Shown in pieces: positions 1-9,498 of a stretch of 64,000 nt of DNA. The notes below the pieces were generated by a model, which made no database searches, had not been told where the DNA came from, and saw only the letters and a program-made list of their open reading frames with translations. The stretch is from Leptospira venezuelensis. GTDB taxonomy: Bacteria; Spirochaetota; Leptospiria; Leptospirales; Leptospiraceae. Location: positions 124,001-188,000 of the forward strand of contig NZ_NETS01000011.1 in NCBI RefSeq assembly GCF_002150035.1. Reading direction: 5' to 3'. The translations under genes were made by a program, and so were the position numbers. Each line of letters begins with the position of its first letter. Position 1 is the first letter of the stretch.

Positions 1-1838
1 GCCATAAATAGAGCAGCAGGCAGACTTTTTCCGGAAACATCTGCGATCAAAAATGAATATTGGCCATCGCTGTATTGGTAATAATCGTAAAAATCCCCAG
101 ATACATCTTTAGCTGGAACAGAAAGAATCCCCAGATCAAAATTGGAATGAAATACTTTTTCTGAAGGAAGAATATTCTGTTGGATCTTCCGAGTAATTTC
201 CATCTCCTGTTGGATCGCTTTTTTCTCCAACATCTCGTTTCTCAAACGGAAAGCTTCGAATCCCTTTGTAAATTGGGAAGCCATTGTCTGCAATAATCGG
301 AAATCTGAATCCTGATACGAAAGTTTATCCTTTCTATCAGCAACAGTCAAGGCCCCGTATGGTTCTCCGCTGGATAAGAATAATGGAACAATAATATATG
401 AACCTTTTAAATATCTCCTATCCAATTCATGAGGGAATGGTTGATCCAAAATATCCCTCTTTAGAACAGGAAGACCTTCTTTGATACTAGAAAGGACTTG
501 GGTTCCTAAAATTTCTTCTTCTAATACCCTATCGATCTTTTCCGCTTTTCCATCATAATAAGCACAGTTGATGAAATTTTCTTTGGTAAGGCTATATAAG
601 AAGATCCCTGCCACACTAGCATCCAGTTCTCTGATGATGAGTCGGATGGATTTTCGAACTAGACCTAATCTGTTTGTAGAGAGACTAACTGCTTGGGATA
701 GATCAAATAAAGACTCTAATTCGGATACTTTTTTGCGAAGATCCTTGTTTGCATTCTCTAGGTTTTGAAGAAGTCCAGTCTTTTGGATCGCTAACGCAGA
801 AGTTCCTGAAAAACTTAAAAAAAGTTCCAGATCTTCTCCGGTAAACTTCTCTCTGTCAACTGTATTAATCGCTTCAATTACACCTATGACTTCGTCGTTT
901 GCAACTAAGGGAGCCGCCATAATATTTCGAGTTGTGAATTGAGAAGCCTTATCCACTTCTTTATAAACTCGATCATCATTTTGAGCGTCATTGATGATCA
1001 TCGGTTTACGTTCTCGAACTACTAGACCTGCCACTCCCTTTCCAACAGGAACTTGCATCTTAGTGACAGCTTCGCTTTTTTCTCCCAGCACTGTGTGGAA
1101 GTAGAGATATTCCTTTGATTCATCCAATAGAAGAACACTACATGCTTCCGTTCTAAATACAGTCTTAGACGAAAGCATGATCGCTTCTAATAATTGAGAA
1201 AGATCTAACGAAGAATTGATTAATCCAGAAACACGAATCACTTCAGTAAGTAGGAAGTCGAAACGTTCCGATTGTCTTTTTGCTTGTGCAGCTTCTAATA
1301 CTAACTGGGTTGTTGCGAGTAAGGAAAGAGTGACTAAGGAAGCGTCACCGGAGACATGAGATTCTTTTAATAATCTCCCCACTGTTTTGCATGTTGTACG
1401 AAGAAGTTCAAAATCAGTTTTAGAAAAACGATCTGCAGTTGTCTTTCCCTGCAATACTAATACTGCATAACTTGCTCGTTTAGCTTGGACACTCGAATCC
1501 AGATCATCTACCTTTAATCGAACAACTAAAAGCGGATAATTGCTGGGAGATTTTGCCCAAGGAGGTGTCTTACCCCTTTCTAAAAGTAGATCTTTTCCGG
1601 ATTGTGAAAAAGCCCAATGAGCAGCTTCGATCAATTCTTTTTCGTTACGACCTGAGATTTGCCGAATATTCGCAGACTCTGTTGTGGAAAATATACCTCC
1701 CAGATCAGCATGAGTGAGTGCAATCGCCTCTCTCAAAAAACTATCAAAGATAGAGGAGACCCCTAAACCTTCTTCTAAAAAGAAGGAACCGTCACTTCGA
1801 CTTCTGAGTAGGGTCTCCTGTTTTTTTATCTGGGTCAA
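1..1838 (-). CDS. GAF-domain SpoIIE-type PP2C phosphatase (3' end outside window)
   Basis: A likely cytoplasmic signalling phosphatase that would dephosphorylate a partner such as an anti-sigma-factor antagonist. Translating the minus strand gives about 612 codons before the window edge. A degenerate GAF-like region occupies roughly residues 15-185, a clear GAF domain lies at about 193-350 (VPVGKGVAGLVV, then APLVANDEVIGVIEAIN), and a third GAF-like domain at about 373-525. A helical linker (EMEITRKIQQNILPSE) leads into the SpoIIE domain with PAKDVSGDFYDYY and IADVSGKSLPAALFM, whose aspartates bind metal in this family. I see no transmembrane segment. The only plausible start near the 5' end is TTG at 1838, because an in-frame stop lies at 1848-1850. 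It has no clear ribosome-binding site, so translation may be coupled to the gene just upstream. The partner protein is unknown. Confidence 0.85.
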   Translation of the reverse strand, partial: MTQIKKQETLLRSRSDGSFFLEEGLGVSSIFDSFLREAIALTHADLGGIFSTTESANIRQISGRNEKELIEAAHWAFSQSGKDLLLERGKTPPWAKSPSNYPLLVVRLKVDDLDSSVQAKRASYAVLVLQGKTTADRFSKTDFELLRTTCKTVGRLLKESHVSGDASLVTLSLLATTQLVLEAAQAKRQSERFDFLLTEVIRVSGLINSSLDLSQLLEAIMLSSKTVFRTEACSVLLLDESKEYLYFHTVLGEKSEAVTKMQVPVGKGVAGLVVRERKPMIINDAQNDDRVYKEVDKASQFTTRNIMAAPLVANDEVIGVIEAINTVDREKFTGEDLELFLSFSGTSALAIQKTGLLQNLENANKDLRKKVSELESLFDLSQAVSLSTNRLGLVRKSIRLIIRELDASVAGIFLYSLTKENFINCAYYDGKAEKIDRVLEEEILGTQVLSSIKEGLPVLKRDILDQPFPHELDRRYLKGSYIIVPLFLSSGEPYGALTVADRKDKLSYQDSDFRLLQTMASQFTKGFEAFRLRNEMLEKKAIQQEMEITRKIQQNILPSEKVFHSNFDLGILSVPAKDVSGDFYDYYQYSDGQYSFLIADVSGKSLPAALFM

Positions 1839-1847
1839 GGTCGGAAA

Positions 1848-2153
<306 letters not shown>

Positions 2154-2215
2154 CCGATTGCTCCTAAAATAATATATATTGACAGCATGCCCAAAGACCC
2201 CAACTTGGAATCAGA

Positions 2216-2291
<76 letters not shown>

Positions 2292-2344
2292 CACCATCGC
2301 CGAACCTAATAGATAGTTTCTTTTCCTAATCACTGTCAAGACTA

Positions 2345-3031
2345 ATGCGAGAGAATCATTGGACTTTTACCAGCCGGGGAAATCCCAAAAAAGACGAGGT
2401 GCTTTGGCTCCGGGACCCCTTACATTCTTTTGATAGGTCCTTTACCCCGGAACTTTCTTCCGATTATTATCTAACTGTGGCAGAAGGTCCTGAAAAGTTC
2501 TCAGGATTTTCGAACGAAGATATTCTGGAATTTCTTAGAAGAAGAAAGAAGAAACAAATTCTAATTGCGGAAGGATTTTCCGCGAGATTGATCTGGCCTC
2601 TTCTAACCCAACCTAATGAGAAAATAGTTTCTGCATTTCTGATTTTTCCAAATCCGTTGCCTGTGTCTGGATTTTCAGCTTCTATCTTAGAAAAAACGGA
2701 TTGGTTTTTAAGGAATTTGACCCAGATCCCAAAATTCTTTTTCGATCCATTCGGTTTCGAAAAGCTTTGGAATGGACTAGAAAAAGAGGATCTCTATTCT
2801 CAAAAGGCAAAATGTCCTCTTGGAATCCTTCTTCCTAGAACTGTAGGCCCCTTAGAAACCCAGGCGGAAGTATTACAAAACATTTCCGTTGGAACTTCGG
2901 TGTTTAGATGGGAAGCTCAAAATCCAAGATTTTCAGAACCGACCACTGGAATGCTGTCTAAAATCCTAGAACCATTCTTAAAATCTGGTGGGCAAAAACC
3001 GGTGAAGGATAGCTCTAGGACAAGGTTCTGA
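2345..3031 (+). CDS. Conserved-looking protein of unknown function upstream of def
   Basis: A 228-residue protein with no signal peptide and no recognised catalytic motif. The alternation of hydrophobic strands and helices (KQILIAEGFSARLIWPLL, then EKIVSAFLIFPNPLPVSG) faintly recalls an alpha/beta-hydrolase core, with AEGFSAR where a nucleophile elbow would sit. That resemblance is weak. The ATG at 2345 has only a poor ribosome-binding site. The stop is three bases before the deformylase start, so the two are almost certainly co-transcribed. Confidence 0.7.
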   Translation: MRENHWTFTSRGNPKKDEVLWLRDPLHSFDRSFTPELSSDYYLTVAEGPEKFSGFSNEDILEFLRRRKKKQILIAEGFSARLIWPLLTQPNEKIVSAFLIFPNPLPVSGFSASILEKTDWFLRNLTQIPKFFFDPFGFEKLWNGLEKEDLYSQKAKCPLGILLPRTVGPLETQAEVLQNISVGTSVFRWEAQNPRFSEPTTGMLSKILEPFLKSGGQKPVKDSSRTRF

Positions 3032-3034
3032 AAA

Positions 3035-3565
3035 ATGTCAGTACGTAAAATTCTCAAAATCGGCGATCCACTACTAAGAAAAACCAGTGATGATGTTCAT
3101 CCTGACGAGCTGGGAACCAAAGAGTTCAAAAAACTGATCAGGGATATGTTTGATACAATGCGACATGCAGACGGCGTGGGCCTTGCTGCACCTCAGATCG
3201 GTATCATGAAGAAGATTGTGGTAGTCGGTTCCGACCCCGAAGATGACAGCCCATCTAGAGTTCCTGAAAGGATACTTATCAATCCTGAGATCAAACCAAT
3301 CACTGACTCAGTCGACGGTAACTGGGAAGGTTGTCTTTCTGTTCCGGGTATGAGGGGTTATGTAGAAAGACCCAATAAGATCCAACTGAAATGGATGGAT
3401 GAAAAAGGAAATACCCACGATGAAACAATCGAGGGATATTCCGCAATCGTATACCAACATGAATGCGATCACCTGCACGGAGTTTTGTACGTTGATAGAT
3501 TAAAAAGTACAAAAATGTTCGGGTTCAACGACTCCATGGAACTAAGCGGTCCTATTCTGGACTAA
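3035..3565 (+). CDS. def: Peptide deformylase
   Basis: Removes the N-formyl group from the initiator methionine of nascent proteins in the cytoplasm. All three family motifs are present: GVGLAAPQIG at residues 47-56, EGCLS at 98-102, and HECDH at 142-146, which supply the Cys and two His metal ligands and the catalytic Glu. At 176 residues it is of normal length. It starts three bases after the preceding gene and is followed 40 bases later by an RND transporter. It is an essential housekeeping enzyme with nothing unusual in its motifs. Confidence 0.97.
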   Translation: MSVRKILKIGDPLLRKTSDDVHPDELGTKEFKKLIRDMFDTMRHADGVGLAAPQIGIMKKIVVVGSDPEDDSPSRVPERILINPEIKPITDSVDGNWEGCLSVPGMRGYVERPNKIQLKWMDEKGNTHDETIEGYSAIVYQHECDHLHGVLYVDRLKSTKMFGFNDSMELSGPILD

Positions 3566-3605
3566 GTAAAACTTCTCCCCTAAACCTTTTAAGCAGAATA
3601 TCCTT

Positions 3606-6600
3606 ATGAAAAGTATCATCGAATATTTCCTCTCGAAAAGTATCTTCGTAAACCTACTCACAGCAATTATCATTTTATGGGGAGGCTGTAAAGCGATTGA
3701 AATGAATCGCGAAGCTTTTCCAAACATTAATTTTGATATTGTATCTGTTTCCACTATATACTTAGGCGCTTCTCCTCAAGAGGTAGAAAAGTTAGTCACG
3801 AATCCTTTAGAAAAAGCGATTAAAGAAGTGGATGGAATCAAAGAATATAGATCCGCATCTATCGAGGGTAGATCAGGGATTGTAATTACTTTGGATCCCG
3901 ACACAAAGGATACCCAAAAAGTGGTGGATGATATCAAATCCGCCATAGACCGAGTGGAAGATCTTCCGGAAGAAGCAGAGGATCCTGTAGTAACGGAGAT
4001 CACGACTGCGAGGACTCCAGTGATTGAAGTTTCTATCACACTGAAAGATGATGATGGATCAGTCGAGGCGGAGAAGAAGTTACGCGCTCAGGCGAAAATA
4101 GTAGAACAAGCCCTTTTAGATATTTCAGGAGTAGCAAAGGTTTCTCGTAGAGGTTGGAGAGAAACCGAAATGCAAGTAGATATTCTTCCGGATAAACTAT
4201 TTGGATTCTATCTCACAGGCCAGGATGTAATTGGCGCATTAAGAAATCGTAACGTAAATGTTCCAGGCGGTAATGTTACAGGTTTAGATAAAGAGATTAT
4301 TCTTAGAACGATTGGCGAATTTGACAGCCCTGAAGAGATTTCCAAGGTTCATGTTAGAGGAAATGAGATAGGGAACGCGATTCGTGTCCAAGATATTGCC
4401 AGAGTATCTGAAGGTTTAAGAGAAGCGGATTATATTGAGAATGTAAACGGCACTAAAACTGTAGCGCTTACCGTTTTAAAGCGCCAAAGTGCAGATGCGA
4501 TTAAGATAGTAGACAATGTAAAATCTACCGTCGAAAAATTCCGTAAAGGGTCTCCTGAATTCCAATACGCATTCGTAAATGATCTTTCTAAGTATATTCG
4601 ACGTAGATTAAACGTTTTAATTTCTAACGCTGCATTCGGGATGATTTTAGTTACAGGATCTCTCTTCTTCTTTTTAGGATGGAGAGTCGCACTCATGACT
4701 GCTCTTGGGATTCCTGTTTCTTTCGGTGCTACATTCATTCTCATGAACCAATTTGGGATGACCTTAAATCTGATCTCTATGTTCGGATTGGTTTTGGTTG
4801 TGGGTATCCTTGTAGATGATGCGATCATTATCTGTGAAAACGTATATAGATATATTGAAGAAGGACTTCCTCCTTACGAAGCGACATTAAAGGGGACCTT
4901 GGAAGTGGTTTCTCCAGTGACTGCAACTGTTACTACAACGATTGCAGCGTTTGCCCCTCTTCTGTTTATGCCTGGAATTTTTGGTAAGTTCGTATTTAGC
5001 ATTCCACTCGTAGTGATTATCGCGCTTTGCGCCTCTCTCGCAGAAGCATTCTTTATTCTTCCAAACCATTTATATGATATCAATAAAGGTGGAGTAAAAT
5101 CTGGAGAAATTAAAGAAGAATCAGGATGGTTTGCTAAATTTAGGAACACCAAGTATGTTCCTGCACTTCGATTCGCTTTAAACAATCCTTGGAAGATGAC
5201 CGTAGGTATCGTTTTTTTACTGATCGCAAGCTTTATTATCCAATTTTTATTCTCTAAGTTTAAGTTATTTCCAGGTTCAGTAGACCAATTCTACGTAAAG
5301 GTAACAGCTAAAACAGGAGCAAGTTTAAATGAAACATATCGTTATCTCGAGGTAATAGAAAGAGAGCTCGCGAAAGTACCTCCGGAAGATATAGAAAATT
5401 ATGCAACTCGTGTAGGCATTATCCAAGCAAATCCAAATGATCCTTTTACTAAAAGGGGAAAACATTACGGAATGGCGATGGCTTATTTAACAGCGGAAGA
5501 GAACCGGAAAAAATGCCATAAAACAGACGATATCATCCAGAAACTCAGGAGAAAAACTCTTTGGTTACTCAATGAAACTTCTCGCAAAATAGAAGAAGAA
5601 AAGATCCAAAAAGAAGCGGATGAAGCCAAAAATCCATGTGATATTCCTGAGCCGGTGGTCATCCCCGAAGAATTTGAATCTCTTAGAGGGAAGCTTGTTT
5701 CATTAGAATATGAAAAGGTTTCTGGAGGGCCTCCTGTAGGAAAACCTGTTGCGATTGAGATCAGAGGTGATAGTTATGAAACTCTCCTCAAAATTGCATC
5801 TGAATACAAATCAGTACTTGGAAAAGTAAAAGGAGTCACTGATATTGCTGACGACTTCAATGAAGGTAAAGACGAAGTTCGAATTCGAGTCAGCGAATCA
5901 TTAGCTTCGACTGCTGGAGTTTCCGTATTTAGAGTTGCACAGGCAATCAATACCGCATTCCAAGGAACAGTTTCGACAAAAATTAAAAGAACGGACGAAG
6001 AAGTAGAAGTAAAGGTTCGCTTTCCTGAATCTTACAGAAAATCAGTAGATAGTTTAAACCATGTCTATGTTTCAAATTCAATTGGTAAAATGATCCCTGT
6101 ATCTCGCTTGGTAACCATGCAAAAACTTCCAGGCGTTTCTAATATCAATCATTTGGATGGAAAACGTTTAGTGACTGTTACCGCAAACTTAGCGGGAGGA
6201 AAACAAGCAAACTCCAGAGAAGCAAATTCTTCAGCCAAAACATTAGCAGAACAAGAAAAGATCATAGATAAGTATCCAGGTTATATGGTCCGTTTCGGCG
6301 GTGAAAATAAGGACACGGAAGAATCAATGGGTTCCCTTGGCGGGAAATTCGGATTGGCTTTGCTTATCATGTATGTCATCATTGCTTCTCAATTTGGATC
6401 GATCCTTCAACCATTTGTGATAGGAAGTGCCATCCCCTTTTCCTTTATAGGAGTGATCTTGGCATTTGTGACTCACGGTGAATCTTTCGGATTTTTAGCA
6501 ATGCTTGGAATTGTTGGCCTTGCGGGAGTAGTAGTAAATGACTCAATTGTACTTGTGGATTTCGCAAACACTTTACGCAAAGAAAATCCAAATAAAGACA

Positions 6601-6983
6601 TTAAAGAAATCTTAATTGATACAGGAAACTTAAGACTAAGAGCAGTAACCTTAACGACTGTAACCACGGTACTAGGACTTTTACCGACTGCTTATGGTAT
6701 TGGTGGTTACGATCCTTTCTTAGTTCCTATGGCATTGGCTTTCGGTTGGGGACTAGCTTTTGCAAGTATAATCACCCTGATCATGGTACCGGTCTTCTAT
6801 TTGCATATGTATCATTTCCAAAACTGGCTTTCAGTTAAATGGAAAAACTTTAAAGCTTGGATAGGCCGAACCTTTGCTCGTAAAAAAAGTCTTCAGGCAG
6901 GAACAGTATATTTCCCAAGCTCTGAATATTTAAGTGAGCCTGGACCAGCTCCAACAAATAATAAAGGTAAAAATAAGAAGTAA
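3606..6983 (+). CDS. RND (AcrB/HAE-type) efflux transporter permease
   Basis: An inner-membrane proton-driven pump of the resistance-nodulation-division superfamily. At 1125 residues it has the expected two-fold layout: TM1 near residues 12-28, a large periplasmic domain, a TM2-6 cluster at about 335-480, a second periplasmic domain and a TM8-12 cluster at about 895-1080. The proton-relay pair Asp404-Asp405 lies in LVDDAIIICENVYR, matching the AcrB TM4 motif. A charged insertion (KIEEEKIQKEADEAKNPC) sits in the second periplasmic domain near residue 660. No membrane-fusion protein or outer-membrane channel gene is adjacent, so its partners and substrate are unknown. The start has only a weak ribosome-binding site. 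Confidence 0.93.
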   Translation: MKSIIEYFLSKSIFVNLLTAIIILWGGCKAIEMNREAFPNINFDIVSVSTIYLGASPQEVEKLVTNPLEKAIKEVDGIKEYRSASIEGRSGIVITLDPDTKDTQKVVDDIKSAIDRVEDLPEEAEDPVVTEITTARTPVIEVSITLKDDDGSVEAEKKLRAQAKIVEQALLDISGVAKVSRRGWRETEMQVDILPDKLFGFYLTGQDVIGALRNRNVNVPGGNVTGLDKEIILRTIGEFDSPEEISKVHVRGNEIGNAIRVQDIARVSEGLREADYIENVNGTKTVALTVLKRQSADAIKIVDNVKSTVEKFRKGSPEFQYAFVNDLSKYIRRRLNVLISNAAFGMILVTGSLFFFLGWRVALMTALGIPVSFGATFILMNQFGMTLNLISMFGLVLVVGILVDDAIIICENVYRYIEEGLPPYEATLKGTLEVVSPVTATVTTTIAAFAPLLFMPGIFGKFVFSIPLVVIIALCASLAEAFFILPNHLYDINKGGVKSGEIKEESGWFAKFRNTKYVPALRFALNNPWKMTVGIVFLLIASFIIQFLFSKFKLFPGSVDQFYVKVTAKTGASLNETYRYLEVIERELAKVPPEDIENYATRVGIIQANPNDPFTKRGKHYGMAMAYLTAEENRKKCHKTDDIIQKLRRKTLWLLNETSRKIEEEKIQKEADEAKNPCDIPEPVVIPEEFESLRGKLVSLEYEKVSGGPPVGKPVAIEIRGDSYETLLKIASEYKSVLGKVKGVTDIADDFNEGKDEVRIRVSESLASTAGVSVFRVAQAINTAFQGTVSTKIKRTDEEVEVKVRFPESYRKSVDSLNHVYVSNSIGKMIPVSRLVTMQKLPGVSNINHLDGKRLVTVTANLAGGKQANSREANSSAKTLAEQEKIIDKYPGYMVRFGGENKDTEESMGSLGGKFGLALLIMYVIIASQFGSILQPFVIGSAIPFSFIGVILAFVTHGESFGFLAMLGIVGLAGVVVNDSIVLVDFANTLRKENPNKDIKEILIDTGNLRLRAVTLTTVTTVLGLLPTAYGIGGYDPFLVPMALAFGWGLAFASIITLIMVPVFYLHMYHFQNWLSVKWKNFKAWIGRTFARKKSLQAGTVYFPSSEYLSEPGPAPTNNKGKNKK

Positions 6984-6989
6984 GATCAA

Positions 6990-7023
6990 AACGAAAGGCG
7001 GGAAATTAATCCTGCTTTTCGTT
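6990..7023. terminator. Bidirectional terminator hairpin between RND gene and deacetylase gene
   Basis: Left arm AACGAAAGGCGGG at 6990-7002 pairs with CCTGCTTTTCGTT at 7011-7023 through 13 positions, two of them G-U wobbles. It begins seven bases after the RND stop codon and its right arm overlaps the last codons of the convergent deacetylase gene. It could end transcription in both directions, although there is no long T tract. Confidence 0.6.
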
Positions 7024-8205
7024 CAATACTTCCGGAACGGTTACGAATTTATAACCTTTGTTTAACATTGCCTGTATAAAATCAGGAAGAATATAAATCA
7101 ATTTTTCAGATTGTCTAGGCGAACCTAAGTGCATCAAAATAATTGCACCATTCATTCCATTTTTGTCTGCAGCTTCCCAGCGATATAAAAAATCCAACAT
7201 CTCTTCTTTGGTTTTATAATGTGGGTTCTGTACTAGTTTAGTTTTTCCAGTCGCGGTATCTTTTTTGGTGATGTACTTCTTATAGACAAAGTCAGGAACA
7301 TCTAAAGAACCTACGGTATTATTACTCCAGAAAATATGATTCTCATAACCTTGGGTTGCATACACATCCAAGATGATCGGATCCACTGCTCCATACGGTA
7401 ATCTATAATATTTAGTAAGATTAAGTCCTGTAATAGTTTTAAATTTATCCTCAACAGAGGTTAATTCTTCCAAAAGGAGATTGAAATCCGGGATCTCGTC
7501 AGCCACATAGCTCAAGAGCGCTCTTTTTCTAAGAGAGGATTCCTTTAAGCTTCTAGGTAAATTAAAATGACTCCAGGTGTGATTTCCGAAAACTACCCTT
7601 CCATCCAATGCGGCCAATTTTTTAAGATAAACCAAATTAGTTTTCGAGAATAAAGATCCGCCTTTTTTAGCTGGATTCTCATTCGAAACGAATAAGGTTA
7701 CCTTGATCGGGAATCGCATCATAAATTCATAAAGTATTTGTAGATCTTCCCCAGTTCCTAAATCGAAGGTAAGAGAGATTTCCTTAAAATTCGGATTTCC
7801 TCTACTGATATTCTTACCGGTTCCCGGATTAGGAATGATAGCTTGGAGAGAACTTAGATTTTTATTTACTTCTTCACTTAAATCACCGTCCGGAACGTCA
7901 TCCAAGATTGACGACTTGAAACGAAGAACTTCTTCTTCTCTTTGTTGTTCTTCTAATCTTAAACTTGTAATGTCTTCCGAAAGTACAGAGATGACCTCAT
8001 TCTGTTTTTGGACGGTATTCTGAAGAGAATCTAATCTTCTTGCTAAAGCAAAAACAGTGGTGATGCTTAAGATAAGAAAGAAGAATACAGAAGAACCGAT
8101 GCGGATCTGACGAAATTTTTTTTCCAGGACTTCGGATTCTACTTCGTTGTCCTGGATCTCTTTGATCGTCTTGGATAATACTGTCGATTCTTCTTCGCTG
8201 AGCAT
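7006..8205 (-). CDS. Membrane-anchored polysaccharide deacetylase-like protein (NodB fold)
   Basis: A 399-residue protein with a cytoplasmic N-terminus, one transmembrane helix at about 38-56, a coiled-coil stretch at about 57-100 and a NodB-type deacetylase domain from about 142 on, presumably periplasmic. Motif 2 is present as HTWSH (209-213), motif 3 as RLPYG (268-272) and the late histidine motif as LMHLG near 373. Motif 1 reads TFDLG (146-150) rather than TFDDG, so the second aspartate, a metal ligand in active members, is missing. It may be a variant or inactive enzyme. It lies 13 bases downstream of tyrS and is probably co-transcribed with it. Confidence 0.82.
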   Translation of the reverse strand: MLSEEESTVLSKTIKEIQDNEVESEVLEKKFRQIRIGSSVFFFLILSITTVFALARRLDSLQNTVQKQNEVISVLSEDITSLRLEEQQREEEVLRFKSSILDDVPDGDLSEEVNKNLSSLQAIIPNPGTGKNISRGNPNFKEISLTFDLGTGEDLQILYEFMMRFPIKVTLFVSNENPAKKGGSLFSKTNLVYLKKLAALDGRVVFGNHTWSHFNLPRSLKESSLRKRALLSYVADEIPDFNLLLEELTSVEDKFKTITGLNLTKYYRLPYGAVDPIILDVYATQGYENHIFWSNNTVGSLDVPDFVYKKYITKKDTATGKTKLVQNPHYKTKEEMLDFLYRWEAADKNGMNGAIILMHLGSPRQSEKLIYILPDFIQAMLNKGYKFVTVPEVLNEKQD

Positions 8206-8218
8206 GTTCTGATTTCGG

Positions 8219-9436
8219 TCAACTGACCAGACGGATGAATTTTCCTTTTTTGCCTTGGCGAATCAAGTATTCTGCGTTTTTACTTACAGTAAATTTTTCA
8301 TCCGAAAGTTTCTCCTCGTTGACATAAATCCCCCCGGACTTGATTAACCTTCTCGCTTCCGAGGTAGAAGGAACAAATCCCAGTTTGGCGAGGACCCAGA
8401 TGAGCTGAGGAGTTTCGGATTCTTGGAAAAACTCGGGACCTAATTTTGTCTCCGGAATATTCTCCGGGATAGCTCTGGCCTTAGGATTATGGACCTTGTT
8501 CCATTCTTCAATCGCTTCCGAATTTGCATCCGAAGATGAAAATTGATCCATAATCAATTTTGCAAGTTCTGTTTTAACTTCTTTAGGATGAAGTCCTCCT
8601 GACTCGATTCCCTTTTTACGCTCAGAAACTGATTCCATAGGGAGATCGGTAAGTAATTCAAAATAATTCCACATCAGTTCGTCTGAGATCGACATTAGTT
8701 TGCCGAACATGTCGATTGGCTCTTCTGTAATACCTACGTAATTTCCAAGCGACTTGGACATTTTTTTGACCCCGTCCAGACCAACAAGAAGTGGCAGAGT
8801 GATCACACATTGGGCCTCTTTTCCGTATTCTCGCTGTAATTCTCTACCTACTAATAGGTTGAATTTTTGGTCTGTTCCACCAAGTTCAACGTCTGCTTCC
8901 ATTTCTACGGAATCGTAACCTTGGACAAGTGGGTAAAGGAACTCAATCAGGGAGATTGGCTGCCCTCCCTTATATCTTTTGCTGAAATCATCTCTTTCTA
9001 AAATTTGGGCTACGCTATATTTAGAAGTAAGGACAAGAACGTCTTCGAAATTCATCCCCGAACACCAGCGGGAATTATATACAATCTTGGTCTTCTCTTT
9101 ATCCAAAACCTTAAAAACTTGGCTTTGGTAGGTTTCTGAGTTTTTGAGAACTTCTTCTTTGGAGAGTCTTTTTCTGGTTTCTGATTTTCCTGTAGGATCT
9201 CCGATCATAGCTGTAAAATCCCCTAGAAGGAAATTCACCTCGTGTCCTAGGTCCTGGAAATGCCTCAATTTTCTAAGTAAAACGAAATGCCCCAGATGAA
9301 GGTCTGGAGCTGTTGGGTCGAAACCGGCTTTGATTTTTAAGGACTTTTTTTTAGTAAGTTTGGAGGTAAGTTCCGCTTCGCTGATCAGATCGACTGTCCC
9401 GCGTCGTATCAATTCGATTTGTTTTTTAGGTTCCAT
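8219..9436 (-). CDS. tyrS: Tyrosyl-tRNA synthetase
   Basis: Charges tRNA-Tyr with tyrosine. The class I signatures are clear: HLGH at residues 47-50 and KMSKS at 225-229. Tyrosine-pocket sequence appears as YPLVQGYDSVEMEADVELGG with GGTDQ. A C-terminal S4 RNA-binding domain covers about 340-405. The length of 405 is normal. The next gene on the strand is the deacetylase-like gene, and glpD diverges only about 60 bases away. Confidence 0.96.
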   Translation of the reverse strand: MEPKKQIELIRRGTVDLISEAELTSKLTKKKSLKIKAGFDPTAPDLHLGHFVLLRKLRHFQDLGHEVNFLLGDFTAMIGDPTGKSETRKRLSKEEVLKNSETYQSQVFKVLDKEKTKIVYNSRWCSGMNFEDVLVLTSKYSVAQILERDDFSKRYKGGQPISLIEFLYPLVQGYDSVEMEADVELGGTDQKFNLLVGRELQREYGKEAQCVITLPLLVGLDGVKKMSKSLGNYVGITEEPIDMFGKLMSISDELMWNYFELLTDLPMESVSERKKGIESGGLHPKEVKTELAKLIMDQFSSSDANSEAIEEWNKVHNPKARAIPENIPETKLGPEFFQESETPQLIWVLAKLGFVPSTSEARRLIKSGGIYVNEEKLSDEKFTVSKNAEYLIRQGKKGKFIRLVS

Positions 9437-9498
9437 TTGGCTCTTTTATTGCAATTTCACCCGGCGAAATCAGCCTGTAAAGCAGGAAGACCTTGTAC

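Noticed and set aside
568..768. Plus-strand ORF of 66 codons
   Set aside because: It is the antisense shadow of the GAF/SpoIIE phosphatase, which has clear domain motifs on the minus strand.
4430..5185. Long minus-strand ORFs inside the RND gene
   Set aside because: They are antisense to strongly conserved RND motifs and have no ribosome-binding site or known similarity.
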